Source: Sodiomyces alkalinus F11
Lineage: Eukaryota > Ascomycota > Sordariomycetes > Glomerellales > Plectosphaerellaceae
Direction of reading: 5' to 3'
Length of the DNA: 64,000 nt
NCBI RefSeq assembly: GCF_003711515.1
Contig: NW_021167084.1
Location: 476,621 to 540,620 of the forward strand
Shown: positions 1-12,439 of the stretch, piece by piece
Layout of the letters: each line of letters opens with the position of its first letter
How positions within the stretch are numbered: the stretch's first letter is position 1
The notes under the pieces: generated by a model
What the model saw: the letters and a program-made list of their open reading frames with translations, nothing else
The model's database searches: none
What the model was told of the DNA's origin: nothing
Program-made: the position numbers and the translations under genes

Positions 1-1022
1 AAGGACCCCCCCCCTTTATATAACTACTTATTTTAAACTTAACCCTTTGCCGGGGGTAATTTCCCCCGGATCCCCTTCCTTAACGGCTTTACCGTTAAGG
101 TTATAGTCTATAATACCCGGCCGTAAAGGGGTAGAGGAGGCTATGTCGAGTCTATCAGGATAAGATTTAGGTTATAAATAGTATGATTTAACTGGTATAG
201 CGCCTGATTACCGTCCATATTAACCCGATCTACTACTTCCTACTCTACTAATAACCCCGCTATCGGTTATAGCACTAATTATAGCCGTGATACTAGGAAA
301 TCGTGAATCCTTTACGGTTACGGCTATAAGGTTCCTTATAGATAGAGGAAGACGATGCTACGATACCCTTATAGTTACTGCTATAGGGCTCTCTATACAT
401 AGGGAAGCGCGATTAATTTAGTAAGGAGATAGCTAGAAAAAAGACTATTAGGTAGCTTCGTTTAATGCTAGCCGCTACGCCCCTAATATACGCACTATGG
501 ATAGGACTCCGCTAACTAAATTACGGTTAAAAAGGACTACCCCTATGATGCTATAGCGGCGTTTATTACTACTACTCGATTCCACGGCCCTAATAGCTAT
601 CTCGGGAAATATAACCCCGGCGGTAGCCTCGGGAAGCATAGCTCCGGCGGTTACTTCGGCGGTCACGAAGATCTATTATAAAGACCTCCCTCCTCCTCCG
701 AAAAGCCCTCGCGATATACCCTTATACCCTTATAGCTACTTAATCCAATAGGTATAAGAAGACTACCTACAGAGCTATAAGGAGATAGGGTTATGGATAC
801 GGGTGCCGGCGTCTACCGTAGATAACAATCATATTCTTAATTCGATATAGGTAATAATATATAAATTCGATAAGTATAGATTTCTATATAAATATAAGGT
901 AAGGCTTGTGGTACAAGGAGATTAGTGGTATTAATCCTCTCTCGAGGAGATATACGTAGTAACGCTAGCCGGATAGTTATTCCTCGCGTTAATAGCTATC
1001 GCCGCCCGTTTTAACCTTATAC
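1..1022 (+). mobile_element. Copia-B retrotransposon, left part (before Gypsy-A insertion)
   Basis: Heavily RIP-damaged Copia (Ty1-type) sequence that runs off the left edge of the window. From about 830 the frame reads like the start of a Copia reverse transcriptase, including a stretch like YKFDKYRFLYKYKVRLVVQGD, with CAG/CAA codons turned into TAG/TAA. At about 980-1017 it reads IAARFNL and then stops at the Gypsy-A LTR. The same frame resumes at 14376. The 5' LTR, gag and most of the integrase lie outside the window. Positions 1-460 are RIP-degraded with no domain I can name. Confidence 0.7.
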
Positions 1023-1226
1023 TATATTACGGGCTATGGCCTGCGGAATAGTCCCCGGCAGTGGCCGGGACTAAGGAACACGGACCTCCTAGTAAGGCCC
1101 GTGCGATCCTATATATACTTAGCCGTTTACACACCGCGTAGACATTTCCCTTCCTCCTTTCATTCCTTAGTTTAAATAATCTATATTTTCGGCCTTAATA
1201 TATAAACAACTTTTAATAAGCCGTTA
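1023..1226 (+). repeat. Gypsy-A 5' LTR (204 bp)
   Basis: Matches 14172-14375 along its whole length, with mostly C/T and G/A differences. The ends read TA...TA, as expected for TG...CA after CpA to TpA mutation. It is preceded by TATAC (1018-1022), the target-site duplication. I could not assign the primer-binding site after 1226 to a tRNA with confidence. Confidence 0.88.
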
Positions 1227-1520
1227 TATATTCGAACTCTTAAGATTATAAGCTTTAACGCTTATATAGAAGGAGGTCCTAGTCACTTCGCCCCGAGCCC
1301 ACTAAGGGGTTAAGGGCAGGTTCTAAAGACCTCGTATAATAAGATCGACGAACGCGTATTATAACGCGTATAAGAAGCGGTAAAGACTCACGTGGGGGGA
1401 CCTACGTTTTACGCGTAAACGCCATAAACCACTCAAAACCTATATTAATCGATAGCTCTTTTCAAGCTCTATACGCCTATCTATACCCCGGTATCGCGTA
1501 GGCGCTAATTTAGGCGTATT

Positions 1521-3220
1521 ATGAGTGCGAAAATGCCTGGAAATGGGCCTGCTCCCCCGCATGCGGGGGAAAAGTCTGATATGGCCCGTGCGCCTACGCT
1601 AATAAAGCAGCAGGCCTAGCCGCGCACAGCCGCACCCCCGACCTCCACCCAACCATAACGCCATAAACAATAACCCACTAGCTATAACGCTAGCTATAAT
1701 AACGCCCCTAATGCCCCTAACGCCCCCCCCATAACGCCCCTATAACTATAGAGGGCCTAGGGGAGGTGGATATAGGTAATACCTCTAATATAGAGGATTT
1801 AACCCTCGCTACGCCCCTAAATTCGAAAAGGCACCTTAGCCCCTCTACGCCTACTCCTAAACCCTTTTCTAGGACCCGAATCGAATCCCCCTCGGACTCG
1901 GAAGCCGAAAGCGCTTTCGAAACGCCCTCTAGGGCCCCCCCTACCTCTAGGGCCCCCCCTGCTGAAAGACCGAGCCTCTTAGGCTCTAAATAGGCTAAAA
2001 GGGCCCCTGGAATAGCTAAAGCCCCTAGAAAAACCTCGGCCGAGCCCTAGAAATCAACTAGATCGGCTAGTAGAATATAGGCTAAGGAACTACTCTAATA
2101 GGCTCTTTAGCTGCTTTAATAGGCCTATACCCTCGACCCTGCCCCCTAGATTAAGGTCCTATCCGTAGGGCTTATATCTGCTATCGACAAAGTTCTAGAA
2201 GCCCCCTAGCCTTCTATACTCGAATAGAAGGTCGACGAACTAGCCTAGGTAGTTCGTAGGCTTACAGAATAGCCTAAACCCCTTTATAGCGAGGCTATAA
2301 AGGGGGAAAAAGGCCTTATAGCACCCTAGGCCCTTATTTTAGGAGCTTTAGCACCCTTAGCCCCCACCCCGATATCTATACCCCTAGCACCCCTCCTAAC
2401 AGACCCTAAAAAGGTTCCTAAGGTTATTTTATAGCCTACGGCAGGGGCAGCGATTCCTAGGGAAAACTTCGACCCCCTCGCGCTTCGGAATAAGCCTACT
2501 AAGGCCCTAAAAATTCCCTGCAGTTACAGCTATTAGCCGGTCGACTAACGGGAACCTTATTTTAACCCCGAGGCTGAAATACAGCGTTTAATAGCTCCTA
2601 GACTCGTAGAATTAGTGGTCTAAAGAGCTAAACCTCCCCCTCTAACCCCCCTAGCCTATAGGCGACTAGTTTAAGCTTGTTATTAAATAGGTGCCTTCTA
2701 GAGCCTTTAGGGCTAGGGGTAGCGATACCCCTTTACCCGACCCTTCCGAGCCGCCGTAAGAGGCCCTAAACCGAAGCCTATAATAGGGCCCAGGTCTATA
2801 GAACCTAGCCACCGAAATCGGCACCTTTAACTCCATTAGGGTAGTAGGGAAGCCTTAGTGGCTAGGGGCTCCAAACGCGTTTTATAGTATAGTGGTTATT
2901 TCTATGCCCTCCACTGAAGAATAGAAGTACTACCTAAAACAGGGGCTCTATATAGCCGGCTAGCAGCTAAAGGTCTATAAATATAGGCCTATAACCCCTA
3001 AAACCCAGTGCTTTAACTGCTGGAAATTCGGGTATACCCGAAGGATCTATGAAAGCCTAGCTTCCTGCCCTATCTATGCCGTTAAAGGCTATAGGGACGA
3101 ATACTACTACTATAATAAGTGTAAAGAATACGAAGACTACGAGTATAAGACCTATAAGTGCTATAACTACGAGGGAGATTACCCCCCTTTAGCAGGGACT
3201 ACGAGGTCTTTTAAGCTATA
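1521..3220 (+). pseudogene. LINE ORF1 (gag-like, zinc knuckles), RIP-inactivated
   Basis: The frame starts at ATG 1521 (MSAKMPGNGPAPP). The N-terminal half is Pro/Ala/Asn-rich with short repeats such as NAPNAP. The C-terminal end (about 3008-3180) is Cys-rich, with CFNCWKFG followed by further Cys and Tyr positions, consistent with up to three CCHC knuckles in which some Cys became Tyr. Nucleic-acid binding in the retrotransposition RNP is the known role of this family. Many in-frame TAG/TAA stops break the gene. An open 75-codon piece survives at 1766-1993. Confidence 0.75.
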
Positions 3221-3235
3221 AAATCCCAAAATTCT

Positions 3236-6200
3236 ATGAATAAAGGGTTTTCTAGTTTAAAAGATATCCAGTTTACTTAATATAACGTCGATAAATAGGC
3301 CCCGGCGCAAAAGGCTATCCTAGAATAGGCTTTAGAGGATTCGGCTAATATAGTCCTTATTCAGGAACTAGCCTGCGTCTCGATACTAGAGGGGTGGTTT
3401 ATCCGAAACCACCCTGCTTTTTATATCGTTACGCCTACATCCTAAAAAACCTAGTGCTTCTCTATTAAGCCTAGGGTCCTTACTTATATAAGGAAGGGCT
3501 CTAGGATTGACTTTTCACACCGCGGCGACATTTTAGACGATATAGACGTATAGATTATAGAGGTTTACTTTCTATAAACCTTCTATATTCTATACGTTTA
3601 TAATCAGATAGAATAAGACCCCAAAATAATAGGCCGAGGGCGGCTCCCTAGCCCTACCTCTTCTACCTTTTCCACTTCTTCTTCTTCTTTTCCCTCCTTT
3701 TTAGGTCCTAGAAGCCGGCCCTGGACCGAGGATCGTGTGCTTTAGGGCCTATAGGTCCCTAAGCCTACCCTTATTATAGGGGACTTTAACAGAAACCACT
3801 AGTAATAGAACGGAGCCGCTACTAACTAGGCTTCTATTAGGGCCTAGGCCCTAGTTGACTGGTTAGATAGCCTTAGAGCTACCTGTTTAGTGGATTCTAA
3901 AGAAGTTAACCTAAACGGGGGGAACTTTTTTAGGTCTAATCTTCGTTAAGAGTCGGTTATAGACCTAGCCTTTTATATGCCCGGCTTTAAATGTCTCTGC
4001 TTCGATAAGTGGGAATATATCGAAAACACCACCTCTTTATACCGCGCTATCCTCTTTTCGGCTACTATTTTAGGCTCTAAAGGTCCTATAAATAGATCTC
4101 TCCCGCCGGCTTATAACTATAAGATAGTAGATTAGGACTTTTTCACGAGGACCCTAAAGAGCCTAGAACCTAGCCTTGACCGGAGCCTCTACTAGGCTAT
4201 TAATGCCTCTAACTAGGACTCTTTAGGTCGATACCTCTCGGACACTATTACCCTAACGCTTTAGGCTTTAGTACCTAAGTTAAAGGTAGTAGAGCGTTCG
4301 AAGCCGTGGTGGACTAAAGAGCTAAAAGCCCTGCGAAAATCAGCTAGTAGGGCTTTTAGGGTATTTAGAAAGACCGCTAAAAAAGGGGCCTTGGCTACCC
4401 GGCTAGCGTCTTTAGAAACCTCCTGGAAAGAAGCTCGAAACGCCTACTATAAGGCAGTTAAAATAGCAAAAAACGACCACTAGGAGACCTTCCTAGCCTA
4501 CGCTGAAGGCCCTGAGATTTTTAAGGCCTATAACTATATAAAGAGCGGCCTTAACGCAAAAATCCCATGGATCTAAACGCCTATAAAGCAGACGGCCTAT
4601 ACCTTCGAAGATAAATATAACGCCCTACTTTACACCCTTTTTCTAGCACCCCCCGCTACCGCCACCGACGCCCCCGAAGCCCCTGTATTTATAGGCCTTT
4701 CGGGGGGCTTAGGCCCCCCTTACCCTTCTAACGGGCCCCAGAGCCTACCTAAATCACGCAGTAAGGGCCTTAGAAGACCGTGGGAGTGGCCTAGCCTATA
4801 GGCTATAGAACTAGAACACGTAACTTGTAGAGCCGCTATAGGGAAGGCCCCTGGACCTAAAAGAATAGGTTTAAAACCGATCTAATAGGCCTATAAGGCT
4901 ATTCCCGGATCCTTTTTATAGGCCTACTTAGCGCTCTTTTCCGCAGGGCACCACCCTACCTGCTAGAAAGAAGCCCTTGGGGTTATTCTACCGAAGCCAG
5001 GGAAGAAGGACTATTTAGATCCTAAGTCTTATAGAATTATAGCCCTTCTAAACTGTCTAGGTAAAGTACTCAAAAGGGTTATAGCTACTAGGCTTAGTTT
5101 TTTAGCTAATACCCGCGACGACCTTCTATACTCTAGTTAAATAGGGGGTAGAAAACAAGGCTCTGCTATCGATACGGCCCTTCTCCTCCTCTACTATATC
5201 GAGGAATAGCGTAAATCACGCTAAAGTCCTATGATTTCTACGTTTTTTTTAGATATTAAAGGAGCCTTCGATCATATCGCCCGTTCTTAGCTACTTGGGA
5301 CCCTTTAGGAACTCTAGCTACCCCCGAACCTAGTTAAATAGGTAGCCTCTTTTACAGAAAACAGGCGTATCTAACTAGCCTTCCAGGGGCAGGTTTAACA
5401 GCCCACCCCCGTAAATATAGGAGTTCTAGAAGGCTCTCCGGTTTCCCTTATTTTATTCCTGATTTATATTAGGAAGGTTATAGCGGGTCCGGAGTTTCGG
5501 GGTCTTTAGCTCTCCTATATCGACGACTTTTAGCTATCTATAGCGTCTACATCGACTAGGAAAACTGTAAAACCCTGGAAAAATCCGTACCCTCCCCTTT
5601 CGACGTAGTAAAAGTTAACTAAGTCCTTTTCGACCACCGAAAAACAGAGCTTATTCACTTCTATCAAAGACGCTCTAAAGAAGACGCCCCTGTTACTATA
5701 GGGAGGTATCTACTTACACCTACGCTAGATGCTATTAGGTGGCTAGGGGTCTGGTTTAACCCTAAGCTATTCTTTAAACCCCACGTCGAAAAACGTCTAA
5801 ACTTAGCTTCAGGGGCCCTTAATAGGCTATATAGACTTGCTAGCTTGTAGAGGGGCCTTTCCTTTAAGGCCCTAAGACAGCTATATATAGCTTATATTGC
5901 CTTATTAGCTGATTTTGGCTCGTAGCTCTAGTGGGACCCTAAATCACCGAAAAAGCACCTCGTGGACCGCCTAGAACGCCTATAGTACGGCGCTTTAGTC
6001 AGGGCTCTAGGGGCTTTTAAGGGGGCCCCCTTAAGGCCCTTAGAACCCGAAGTAGTAGTTCCCCTAGCGGCGGTTTAGTTAATTAGGTCTAATAGGCTAT
6101 ATGTCCTTAGGACCTTAAAGTTCCTACCGAACCACCCTATTAAACGCTAGCTCCTAGGAAGTAAAAACGACGAAGACGTCGCCCGGTGATAGAATCTACT

Positions 6201-7380
6201 GCCCACTACATAGCTCTATACACTAGGCCTAGAAATAGTGGCTCTAGTAGGGCAGTCTTAGGATATCGAGGGTCCTTCGGCTAGGTGGGAGGCCCCCTAG
6301 GCTTCGGAACCTATAGCGGACTTAAGATCCTTTTTCCTATTTAAAGACCCGCCTATAGTAGGCACCGATCCTAGCCCTAATACCCTCGATCAGAAAACAG
6401 CCTACCTCGAAGCCCTTACTGAAATATAATAAGGCCTAGGAGAATAGGTTACTATTTTCTATACCAACGGCTCCCTAGGCCACTATACTAGGCCCCCTAT
6501 AGGGCCTTTATAGGCTATAGCCGCTATTATATAGTGGGCTAATACCGGAAGGCCCTATAAAGCTATAGGCTTTAACCTAGGGGCCGCTGCCGAGGTCGCG
6601 GACGCTGAATTATACGCTATTCTCTAGGCCCTTTACGCTGCCCTACAGTAGACGCCTAGCTCCCTAGAGTACTATATTTTTAGTGATTTCTAGGCGGCTA
6701 TATAGAAGCTTTAGCGCACCTTATAATAGGATATAGAAGCTAAAAACCTTATTTCACGCCTTAAATAACTAGGCACTTCGGTCTCTATCTAGTAGTGCCC
6801 CTTATATATGGGAATAGAAGGGAACGAACTAGCGGATAAGGTAGCTAAAGGGGCGTTAAGCCCCGAAAAAGCTACTAAATCCGTTAGCTTAGTTACCCTT
6901 AGCCACCTAAAACGCCGGGTAAATGAAGCCCTTATTTAAGACTAGAAAACCCTATGGAATCACGAGGAGGAGGAGGAGGAGAAAAGAGGTAAATCGGTTC
7001 GATTAGGCCGTCTATACCGGCGACTAGTCCCTGATAACCTCCGTTTCTCCCGAAAACCACTATTAATATAGGGCCCTAGGTGGGTAAAATCGGCTTTTAC
7101 GTAGTTAAAAACCGGCTTCGGATACCTAAAAACGCACTAAAAAAGGGCTTAAAACTGCGCTAACGACCGCTATTCCTGTCCCGGCTCCCCTATACAGGAT
7201 ACAGCACACCTTATTCTTTTCTGTCCTTTTTATAATGAAGAACGAAAAGCTCTGCGGGAAGCCCTAGCAGGCCTACCACTATCTCTGCCGCTATTATTTA
7301 GTACTAAAAAGGGAATACAGACCTTATAGGCCTATCTTTTAGCTACTAAAATAGCCTTAGCAGAGTGGTATAGGGCGTAA
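3236..7380 (+). pseudogene. LINE ORF2: endonuclease, reverse transcriptase, RNase H; RIP-inactivated
   Basis: Start chosen at ATG 3236 (MNKGFSSLKDIQ). An APE-type endonuclease reads through about 3330-4100, with VLIQELAC near 3352 and IIGDFNRNH near 3775. RT blocks follow: PKPGKKDYLDPKSYRIIAL (about 4992-5048), FLDIKGAFDH (about 5248-5277) and YIDDF (about 5516-5530), the last being the catalytic motif. RNase H follows at about 6450-6850, where FYTNGS suggests a first catalytic Asp changed to Asn. A terminal Cys/His segment near 7150-7230 is typical of Tad1 ORF2. Stops occur throughout. Confidence 0.85.
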
Positions 7381-7607
7381 ACCACGATTCCTGCGGACTA
7401 GTTATTTTACTTTGGATTTTTACCTATTAGGTTTTAGTAGGCAGATTATTACGGAGGATTTCCTTTATTTAGTACGCTCTATCTTATTTTAATATACCTA
7501 GCTTCTGATAGCCTCTAGCCCTTAGGGCGATAGGCGCCGCGCCATAGCTTTAGGGCTGTAAGCGCGTAATGAATCAAAAACAAAGAAAAAAAAAGAAGCG
7601 GTAAAGA

Positions 7608-10600
7608 TATATATCGCCTCTATTTATAATATAATCGCTAGCCTATGAATAGTCTTTAAAAGGTCTTAACTTAACCCGTACCTTATATCTACTATGCACC
7701 CGATACCTACCCTAGTCGTTACGCTATCGCCCTTACCTAGGCCCTTAAAGGCAGAGACTATTATACCTATCCCGCTACCGCCGCCGGCACCCACGCCCTT
7801 ATACCGGGTATAGTAAATCGCTATTCCCGTAAAGTTTAGTAGGAAACGTATAGAATACACCGCCTCGTTCTAGGCTATACGACTAAAACTTAAGCTTAAT
7901 AGCCCGCTATTTCGTAGTAATAAAAAGGCGTAGTATTTAATTAACGCGTGCTTAGATACCTAGCCTTAGTAGGTAGTTAGCACCTTCTTCGGTAATAGAG
8001 GTATAAATAGTAAATTTAACCTGGAGGAATTTAGAGCCTACCTCAACCGTACTTATAAGGCCCGTAATAAATAAGGTTACGCTATTAACGCCCTTAGAGC
8101 GATAAAGCAAAAACCCGACTAGCTATTTGCGCGCTTCCTCCCGACTTTTAAAAGGAACCTAGCGTAAGCAGGAGGCCACGACTAGGTAGACTATATTAAG
8201 ATATTATTCCTTAACGGCGCCCTAAATAATAGGCTACGTAATAGCCTAATAATAGCCGACCTCCCTAATACCTATACCGAGTAGGTCGATAAAGTATAAA
8301 TAATCGTATAAAGATAAAAGGGTATTAGTAAGTTATACTAACTAATTCCTATTACTTATAAACCGGCTAAGGACGCTAATAGCGATATCGTTATAGATAG
8401 AGTTAATAATATCGGCGAGTCTAAGGGGGCCTAATAAAAACCTAACCGCTAAGCGAATATTATATATTAGAACTACTAAAAGAAGGGCTATATCTAATAG
8501 CACTATAAGAGTAAGAAAGATATAATAGCCCGAATATCTCCTTAAGTGGAGGAACCCGAAAATATTCCCGAAAATACCGAAGACTTATTAGCTCTAGTAC
8601 GAAATCGGGTACCGGAGCCGATAGCGCGAGAGTAACGCGAGTAGGAGGAGCTTAAACCGCTTTTACGGAGCGAGTTAGTATTAATCTAAGTAAGAGTTAA
8701 TAGTAATAGATTAATAAACGCTTTTATAGATATAAGTTATAACTACTATACCGCTATAAATACGATGTTTACTTATAAAATACGCTTACTATTAGTCGAT
8801 AAAAAGAAATAACTACTAAAAGGCTTCTTAGATAAGACTAAACCGGCTAGTAATACCGGTATCGTAGTCTTTACGCTAGATATATAAGGGAATACCGAGC
8901 GTGTTTTCGTGTATATAGTGCTAGGTCTAGACTAGGATCTTTTCCTTAGGCTTTTATAGATAGAACGTAACGATATAGTCCTCCACGCTAAGAAATAAAG
9001 GCTTTACCACGGAGTAGCCGATATCGATATCCGATTCTAGGGTAAAAAGGAGCTAAAGGTAGTATAAAAGATCCGTATTATAGTACTAATAATAGGCCCC
9101 GTGTTTATAGGACTATATAAACGATTACGGTACTAGAGGGGAAAAAGATAGGAAATGGGCTTACGGGCTATATCGTTATAAGATATCGAAAAGGCCCTAA
9201 GTATAAAGGAACTAATAGACCCGCGAGAATACGTCCCCGAGAGTATTATATAAGAGTTCGGCGACTTATTTAAGCCCTTATTCTCTATACGCCTACCCCT
9301 ATACCGACCTAGCGCCGACTATATAGTCTACTTATAGAAGGATAGCAGGAATAACAAATAAGCCTTATTATAGGGCCCGCTCTATAATATATAACGTAAA
9401 GAGCTCCTTATATTATAGAAGACGATAACGGATTTAATAGATAAGGGATTTATTTATACGAGTAGCTTAGCTACCGCCGCGCCTATACTATTTATAAGGA
9501 AGCTAGGAGGCGGCCTCCGATTTTACTACGATTATTACGCCCTAAATATAATTACTTAGCGAGATTATTACCTATTCCCCTTAATTATAGAAACCCTATA
9601 TAACCTAATTAAAGCGAAGTGGTTTATTAAATTAAACGTTATCGCCGCCTTCTATAAGATACGAATAGTATCCAGGCATAAGTATACAACCGTATTCCGT
9701 ACTCGGTTTAGACTATTTAAGTGGCTAGTATACCCTTTTAGGTCAACCGGCGCGCCTATGATATTCTAGCTATATATTAACTTATCGTTACGGGAGTTGC
9801 TTAATAATTTTATCTCCGCGTATATAGATAACTCCTAATCTACTTAGACGGATCTCATAAGGACTATAAGGAGAAGGTACGGTAAGTGCTTAGTGCCCTT
9901 ATAGACGCTAGGCTAAACCTTAACCCGAACAAATACGAGTTTAGTGTTAAGACGGTTATATACTTAGGGTTTATCGTTATAGCGGAAAAAGAGGTGTTTT
10001 ATAACCCCGGGAAACTTAAAGCTATTATAGTCTAGGAAGCGCTAGTCTCCGTGACTAAAGTATAAAGTTTCCTAGGGTTCGCTAACTTTTATAGGATATT
10101 TATCCGTGACTTCGTAGCTATTACGGCGCTACTTATAGCCCTAATAAAGAAAAACGCCCCGTTCTATTAGGGCCCCCTATAAGAGGTAGCCTTTAAGGAG
10201 CTAAAGCAGTGGTTTTAGAAAAAGCCTTACTTATAATAATAGTAACCCGGAAGGAAAACCTAGCTAGAAACGAATTATTTAGGGTTCGTGCTAGGTAGCG
10301 TATTCTTATATAAAGGCGAATAAGGATATGGATATATTATTATATACCACTCACGCTATCTTAACTCCGCTAAGTATAACTACCTAATTTACGATAAGAA
10401 GATACTAATAATTATAGACTACTTATAGGTTTAGAAAGCTAAGCTTAAAGTAGCGGCCGGTTTTAGATTTACTCTAATTATAAAGCGCTTAAATACTTTA
10501 TAACTAAAAGGGCCCTAACTAAGCACTATAGTTACTAGGTAGTTAAGCTCGCTTAGTATAATTTTATATTAAAGTATAGGCGAAGGGCTAATAATATCGT

Positions 10601-12430
10601 AGCCGATACGCTTTTACGTTAAGAGTAGAATATACCTAAGGATTGTTCCGATATCCGAGAGTAGGGGAGGTATCTTTAGATAATCCCCGATATAGCTATC
10701 TCCCCCCGGGTATACCTAATAAGGGTAATATTACCAGAGCTAACTATAATCTTCGAAGTAGACCCTGACCTATAACAATTATAGGATAAAGCTAGGGCTA
10801 CCAATAAGTATTATTAAGGTACCCTTACCGTAATAATAATAGGAGAACGGAGTTTTCCCCCTAAGCTAAAGCTTAAAATATAAATCGCCGAGTATAGAAT
10901 CGACTAAGGATAGCTAATATTTCGTAACCGCTTATAGGTACTAGGGGATAGCGAAAACGGGGCTAGCTACCCGCTATAAGCCCGTCTTATATAAGTGATC
11001 TATAACTTAGTAATCAGCGGATACCTAGGTAAGGATAATACTATTACCCTAATCGCCCGCTAATTCTTTTAGCCCGGTATAAATTAAGATATTAGAAGAT
11101 TCGTGCAGAATTACGATATATACCGAGCTAGCTACGTATAAAGGGGCACGAAAAAAGGATTACTACGCCTACTCCTTATACTAAAGCGAATCTTCTAAGA
11201 TATTATAATAGACTTTATAACGGACTTATTACCTACCCGCGAGGGTAAGTATAGATATCTATAAGTAATTACCGACTAACTTTTGAAATCGGTAACGCTT
11301 AAAGTAATAAATACTATAAATACTAAAGCCTATACTCAACGGTTCTTATTATACTATTATAGGTTCCACGGAATACTAAAGTCTATTATTAGCAATAAGG
11401 GGTTAAACTAGACTTACCGCTTTTAGCGATACTTTTATAAACTCACGGGTATTAAATAGCGACTTAGCACCGTATACTACCTATAGACGGACGGAGGTCC
11501 TAAACGTATTAACTAGGAAGTTTAAGCCTACTTATAGGTATATACCTATTACGCCTAAGATAATTAGAATACGCTATTACCGTTAGCGTAACTAGCCTTA
11601 AATAACCGGGTAAACTCGATAATCTAAATAAGCCTATTCTTCTTATAGTATAGGTCCTACGCGAATCCTCTCTAAGTTAATAAGACCACGCTAACCGATA
11701 AGCGCGAGGCTTTCGCGTAGGACTTACTAAGTCGTCTTAAGGAAGCTACCTAGTTTATATAAGCCCCGATAGTCTTATATAACTACGCTAAAAGGAGTTA
11801 GTAAACCGTTAGTGCTACCCGGCTAAAAGATTTAAAAAGGAAAATCTTATATAGTTAGATATCGGTAATTACTCCTCGCTATAGCCGTTAAAAAACCTTA
11901 CCTAGATTTATTATAAGTATAAAGTTATAAAGGTTATTGACTTCTATATTATAGAACTAGATATCCCCTTATAGATCTATAACTGTTTCTATACAGATCT
12001 CTTACGGTAAGCCGACTATAACCCCTTACTAGGGTAAGCGATAATAGACCCTTAGCCGCTACTAATCCGCGAAGGGCTAGATAAGGAGGAGGAATAAGTA
12101 GTAGAGGAAATCCTTTACGCTTATACCCGAAAGCGTAGTCGCGGTAAGGTCCGCGAAGTATTAGTATAATAGGAGGGCTACGTAGAACTAATATAAGAAC
12201 CGCTTAAGAGTCTATAGAAGATATAAGTACTCGACGAATTTAAGAAAATATACGGCCCGGTATAGTTAAATAACGGACCTTTATAGTAATATATAAAGGA
12301 GATACGGACACGAAAAAAGGCTAATATAGCGGCGAGGAGGATAAAGACTAAGAGTAAGATTATATTAGGGTTATACCCCCGCGCTACTTAACTTAAGAGT
12401 AGAAAAGAACTAAGTAAACCCCTAAAAACG
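7608..12430 (+). pseudogene. Gypsy-A gag-pol with C-terminal chromodomain, RIP-inactivated
   Basis: Gag reads at about 7960-8440 (ARFLPTFKRNLA). A degraded zinc knuckle follows near 8463-8508, where Cys codons appear as Tyr. RT runs about 9300-9860, including LYRPSADYIVYL, KWFIKLNVIAAFYKIRI and a YIDN remnant of YIDD. RNase H is at about 10220-10480 and integrase at about 11030-11800 (IIIDFITDLLPTREG). A chromodomain lies at about 12101-12262, recognisable from VVEEILYAYTRKRSRGK, EGYVELI and a terminal LDEFKKIYG. Chromodomains target integration to marked chromatin in this clade. Dozens of TAG/TAA codons interrupt the frame. Confidence 0.83.
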
Positions 12431-12439
12431 ACTAAAATA

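Larger units (their letters stand above)
1387..7592 (+). mobile_element. Tad1-like LINE, copy 1, full length (6.2 kb)
   Basis: A non-LTR retrotransposon inserted in the leader of Gypsy-A. It is flanked by a 15-bp direct repeat, AAGAAGCGGTAAAGA, at 1372-1386 and 7593-7607. It ends in an A-rich tail at about 7572-7592. It carries ORF1 with CCHC-type knuckles, and ORF2 with an endonuclease, a reverse transcriptase and an RNase H domain, the layout of the fungal Tad1/I-like group. The sequence is saturated with TAG/TAA codons from RIP. Two partial copies lie at about 26692-28712 (minus) and 55871 to the end (plus, interrupted). Confidence 0.9.
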
